Positions 61,133 to 64,000 of a stretch of DNA of 64,000 bases are shown in pieces. How positions within the stretch are numbered: the stretch's first letter is position 1; each line of letters opens with the position of its first letter. This stretch comes from DASWOJ01 sp964242415 (lineage in GTDB: Bacteria; Pseudomonadota; Alphaproteobacteria; Acetobacterales; Acetobacteraceae): the NCBI GenBank assembly GCA_964242415.1, contig CAXTAT010000003.1, positions 62,001 through 126,000 on the forward strand, given 5' to 3'. The notes below the pieces were generated by a model. It did not search any database. It was not told the origin of the DNA and worked only from the letters and a program-made list of their open reading frames with translations. The translations under genes and the position numbers were made by a program.

Positions 61133-61147
61133 GAACACAAACGGAAC
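61133..61147 (-). promoter_or_regulatory. LexA (SOS) box (distal) before the radical SAM gene
   Basis: On the minus strand GTTC CGTTTGT GTTC, followed at once by TTGACA. This reproduces the recA layout (GTTC CTATTAT GTTC followed by TTGCAT) in the same orientation relative to transcription. Exact match to the alphaproteobacterial LexA motif. Confidence 0.8.
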
Positions 61148-61188
61148 ACCAGCGGCAGGTTACATGTAGTGTGAAGACAATGCCTGCT

Positions 61189-61328
61189 CCCTCTCCCTCC
61201 GGGAGAGGGCCGGGGTGAGGGGGTCTGTCCAAATGCCGCTCGATGGTGTTGGCGGAACCGGGCTGCCCGGGCCAGGAGGTCTGCGCCGCAAGACCCCCTC
61301 ACCCCGGCCCTCTCCCGGAGGGAGAGGG
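61189..61328. repeat. paired inverted palindromic repeats (composite element G)
   Basis: A standard copy, 61189-61221, and an inverted copy, 61296-61328, frame 74 bases that include GCGCCGCAAGAC next to the second copy. This is the best preserved composite copy and forms a 140-base inverted-repeat unit. Together with the SOS promoter it accounts for most of the 380-base gap 61075-61454; the remaining 126 bases before moaB's end show no gene. Confidence 0.88.
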
Positions 61329-61454
61329 AGAAGCGGGCAGAATTCCCACGCTATGTACGATCACGCATGCACGGAGAAAGCTGGTGCGGTTGTTGCGCCA
61401 TACGCAATCGCCCTGCGGAACAGCATCTTGGAAACAGTCTTGACCCGGCGACGG

Positions 61455-62000
61455 CTACTCAGCCGCTCGCAGGTGCTCCTGTAGCCGCGGCATCAGCTCA
61501 ACCAGGTTGCAGGGGCGGTGACGGCTGTCCAACTGCCAGCGCAGGATGTCGTCCCAGGCATCCTTCACCGCACCCGTGCTGCCCGGCAGCGCAAACAAGT
61601 AGGTGCCGCCAGCAACCCCGGCCATGGCGCGGGACTGCATCGTCGAGGTGCCGATCTTCTGGTAGCTCAGCAACCGGAACAGCTCGCCGAACCCCTCGAT
61701 CCGCTTCTCGACGACGCGGTCGAAGGCCTCGGGCGTGACATCCCGGCCGGTTACGCCCGTGCCGCCCGTGGTGATCACGGCGTCGATGGCCGGGTCGGCG
61801 ATCCAGGCACGCAGCCGGGCCTCGATCAGCGCCGCCTCGTCGCGTTCGATGGCCCGGGCGCCAACATGGTGCCCGGCATCCGTAATGCGCGCCGCCAGGA
61901 TGTCGCCTGAGCGGTCGCTGGCCGCGGTGCGGGTGTCGGATACCGTCAGCACCGCAAGGGTGACCGGGATGAAGGCCCGGGAAGTGTCAATTTGCGACAT
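61455..62000 (-). CDS. moaB: molybdenum cofactor biosynthesis protein B
   Basis: 181 residues of the MoCF-binding fold: [20 protein letters not shown], the Gly-rich [20 protein letters not shown] and [20 protein letters not shown] followed by [18 protein letters not shown]. MoaB/Mog proteins adenylylate molybdopterin before MoeA inserts the metal. It lies 34 kb from the mobB-moeA cluster. The lytic transglycosylase gene is 32 bases upstream in the same direction, so they may share a transcript. Confidence 0.93.
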   Translation of the reverse strand: MSQIDTSRAFIPVTLAVLTVSDTRTAASDRSGDILAARITDAGHHVGARAIERDEAALIEARLRAWIADPAIDAVITTGGTGVTGRDVTPEAFDRVVEKRIEGFGELFRLLSYQKIGTSTMQSRAMAGVAGGTYLFALPGSTGAVKDAWDDILRWQLDSRHRPCNLVELMPRLQEHLRAAE

Positions 62001-62032
62001 CGCTGCCTCCGCTGCTCAACGGGGATGTGGGG

Positions 62033-63865
62033 TCAGTGGATTTGCGCCACCAGGCCCCGTTGAGCCTCATGCCCCGGCGCCCACTCCGCGAACTGCGGCC
62101 AGACCCCGGCGGCCATCTCGTCCAGGCTTGGCGCCGGCAGGCCGAGCTGCGCCGCATACAGCCAGGTATAGGTCAGCGCCTGCGGGATATAGGCCCGCGT
62201 CTCCTCGTTCGGCACGCTCTCGATGAACAGCAGCGGGTCATCCATGTGCCGGATGTCGCCGGCCCACCGCGCAAAGCTGCCGGGACCGGCGTTGTAGCTG
62301 GCCAGCAGGCGGATCAGGTCGTTGCCGATGCTGTCATACCGCGCCAGGCGCAGCAGGTAGCGCTGGCCCAGGTCGAGGTTGGTCGCGGGGTCGCCCAGCT
62401 TGACCCGCCGGGGCACCTCGGCGCTGTCCTGCCTCATCGTCTCGGCCGTGATGGGCATGATCTGCATCAGGCCCCGCGCGCCGGCGGGGGAGACGGCATT
62501 GGGGTTGAAGTTCGATTCGAGCCGCGCCAGCGCATACATCAGCGCCGGGTCGATGCGGAAGCCGCCGGTCGGATGGAGGCCGGCGGTGGGAAGCCGGATG
62601 GCCGCGCCCTCCCCGACGGTCTGCACCAGGGGCGTCAACTGGGTCGCCAGCCCGTGCAGCCCGGCCGCCTGCGCAATCAGCAGGATGGACCGGGTGAAGC
62701 CGGCGCGGTCCTGCATCGCCGCCCAAACCTGGCGCAGCTCGGCCTCTGCGCGCCCCGGCTCGCCGACCTGCAGCAGGGCGAAGGCACGGCGTCCGCCGGG
62801 CAGCGCCGCGATGGCCTCGACATCGGCCTCCCCGAGCGTGCCGGCGGTGAAGGGCTTGGGCGTGCCGGTACCCAGGCCGAGGGCGCGCCGGGCGATCAAT
62901 CCGTAGAACGCGCGGGGGTTTTCGGCCGCCCGCTGCATCCAGGGAGCATAGCCGGCGAGGTTGTGGCAGCGCATCTCCGCCCGCGCCGCCCAGAATGCCG
63001 CGGCGGAACGGCGGTTGGTGTTGGTCAGGGGCGCATGATAGGCCGCGGCAAACATCGGCCGTGCCAGGTCCGCCCGGTTCAGCCGCCATGCGGCCAGGCC
63101 GGCGATGTAGGGGGCCAGCCCGACATCGCCGCCGGCCTGGTGGTTGGCTGCCTCGGCCAGGCTGTAGGCCTCGGTGTCGCGTCCCTGGGTGAACAGGATC
63201 TGCGCGACCTCCGCCCGCAGCACTGCGCCGTACAGCCGGTCCAGGCCCGGCGTGCGGGCGATCAGGCGAACGGCACGGTCGGCCCGGCCGGCGCGGGCCG
63301 GCTCCATCACGCTGCGGTCCAGCACAGGGTTGCGGAGCAGCATCGGGCCGTTCAGGTCGCCGTCCTCCGGCGGCGTCAGCACGGTGGACGGTACCAGGAA
63401 TGGCACCGGCGGCGGCGGAGGCGGGGGGGCGGCGCCCTTCGGCAGTTGCGCCATCAGCAGGCTGTAGAGGGCTGGCGCGTCCGGCAGGTCCGGATAGCGC
63501 ACCAGCCAGGCGCTAAGCTGGTCCACCGGCGCCGCGGTGCCAGCCCTGGTCAGCCGGTCGGCGAGCAGGTGGCCAAGCAGCAGGGTGTCCGGCAGCCGTG
63601 CGGTTTCACCCGCCGCAGCCGGGTCGGCCCGGCGCTGCATGTCAAAGATCATGCGGATGCGGGCAGCCTCGCTGGGCGGCAACGGATGCGGCAGGGCGAC
63701 GCCGGCGGCCCCCAGCAGCGACACCCGAGGCACCGCCATCGCCACGTCCTCGACCGCATCGCGCGCATGGACCACCGACGCCACAGTGCCGGCGAGGATC
63801 GCGGCCCCGGCAATGAAGGCCCGGGCGGCGGAAAGACGGGAAAGCACGCGGCCAGTCCCTTGCAT
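62033..63865 (-). CDS. slt: soluble lytic murein transglycosylase
   Basis: 610 residues from ATG 63865. A signal region (AARAFIAGAAILAGTVASVVHA) is followed by a long helical superhelical domain (repeated Ala/Leu helices, about residues 150-430) and a C-terminal SLT catalytic domain: YALARLESNFNPNAVSPAGA (catalytic Glu), RGLMQIMPITAETMRQDSAE and LIRLLASYNAGPGSFARWAG. It cleaves peptidoglycan to anhydromuropeptides in the periplasm. A Pro-run of seven lies near residue 150. Upstream codons to 63910 are unconserved. The 135 bases to the window edge are A+T-richer and may hold its promoter. Confidence 0.92.
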   Translation of the reverse strand: MQGTGRVLSRLSAARAFIAGAAILAGTVASVVHARDAVEDVAMAVPRVSLLGAAGVALPHPLPPSEAARIRMIFDMQRRADPAAAGETARLPDTLLLGHLLADRLTRAGTAAPVDQLSAWLVRYPDLPDAPALYSLLMAQLPKGAAPPPPPPPVPFLVPSTVLTPPEDGDLNGPMLLRNPVLDRSVMEPARAGRADRAVRLIARTPGLDRLYGAVLRAEVAQILFTQGRDTEAYSLAEAANHQAGGDVGLAPYIAGLAAWRLNRADLARPMFAAAYHAPLTNTNRRSAAAFWAARAEMRCHNLAGYAPWMQRAAENPRAFYGLIARRALGLGTGTPKPFTAGTLGEADVEAIAALPGGRRAFALLQVGEPGRAEAELRQVWAAMQDRAGFTRSILLIAQAAGLHGLATQLTPLVQTVGEGAAIRLPTAGLHPTGGFRIDPALMYALARLESNFNPNAVSPAGARGLMQIMPITAETMRQDSAEVPRRVKLGDPATNLDLGQRYLLRLARYDSIGNDLIRLLASYNAGPGSFARWAGDIRHMDDPLLFIESVPNEETRAYIPQALTYTWLYAAQLGLPAPSLDEMAAGVWPQFAEWAPGHEAQRGLVAQIH

Positions 63866-64000
63866 GGGCGGGCTGCTACACTTCCTGTTCTCCAGGCACA
63901 AGCAAGACATCGGCGCCGGCTGATAACCATCCTGCGATGTCTTGACTTTAATTTACAACATCAATGCTCTGCCGCAATTCGATAAGGTCGGCCCACAGGT

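Noticed and set aside
63866..64000. Possible gene or RNA at the right edge
   Set aside because: Only short unconvincing frames and A+T-rich sequence; the window ends before anything can be judged.

Overview
The window is about 70% G+C and reads as the chromosome of an alphaproteobacterium, most likely a member of the Acetobacteraceae/Rhodospirillales. The reasons are alphaproteobacterial marker genes (the cell-cycle DNA methyltransferase CcrM, the DUF1013 protein TrcR, several DUF465 and DUF1192 small proteins, a C-minus type L31), an alphaproteobacterial SOS operator (GTTC-N7-GTTC) next to the recA promoter, and the flgB-flgC-fliE-fliQ-fliR-flhB order with fliO divergent. The family assignment is inference from gene content. 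No rRNA, tRNA, CRISPR array, prophage or insertion sequence was recognised.

Layout. 0-3.7 kb: flagellar rod and export genes. 3.7-8.5 kb: LexA-controlled recA, a cytidine-deaminase-like gene, a DUF3072 gene and alaS. 8.6-15.3 kb: a dienelactone hydrolase, icd, purE-purK, two DUF465 genes, trcR, a small heat-shock protein and rpmE. 15.4-24.1 kb: an ABC exporter, a serine hydrolase, small enzymes, an AraC regulator and sucCD. 24.4-38 kb is a metabolic block: an oxalate/formate-antiporter-like permease, a molybdenum-cofactor cluster (mobB, moeA, mobA, a MoeA-PBP fusion and a degenerate MoeA) with a GntR regulator, and a divergent unit of glyoxylate aminotransferase, MFS permease and a GlcD-GlcF-type FAD/Fe-S dehydrogenase. 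38-40.1 kb is a scar-like islet of lower G+C with two small membrane proteins, a truncated HicA toxin gene and the 3' relic of an alcohol dehydrogenase. 40-57.7 kb is housekeeping: tadA, a C26 amidotransferase, an rluB-like gene, rsmD, mutL, an M20 peptidase, a nagA-like gene, SDRs, a patatin, a cold-shock protein, a protease and an AI-2E family permease. 58-64 kb: ccrM, rnhB and a PA0069-type radical SAM gene in one direction behind a promoter flanked by two LexA-type boxes, then moaB and a soluble lytic transglycosylase.

How it fits together. The strongest regulatory observation is that recA and the radical SAM-rnhB-ccrM group share the same promoter layout, with a GTTC-N7-GTTC box directly abutting the -35 hexamer. 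This suggests that the radical SAM protein, and perhaps RNase HII and CcrM, are part of the SOS response. The oxalate/glycolate/glyoxylate genes beside molybdenum-cofactor genes suggest C1/C2 acid metabolism ending in a Mo or W formate dehydrogenase encoded elsewhere (inference).

The window is also seeded with two families of dispersed palindromic repeats. One is a 33-base G+C-rich element, often present as inverted pairs; the other is a longer inverted repeat with TTGCGAG/GGCAATCCAG arms. Several short tandem duplications sit exactly at gene ends.
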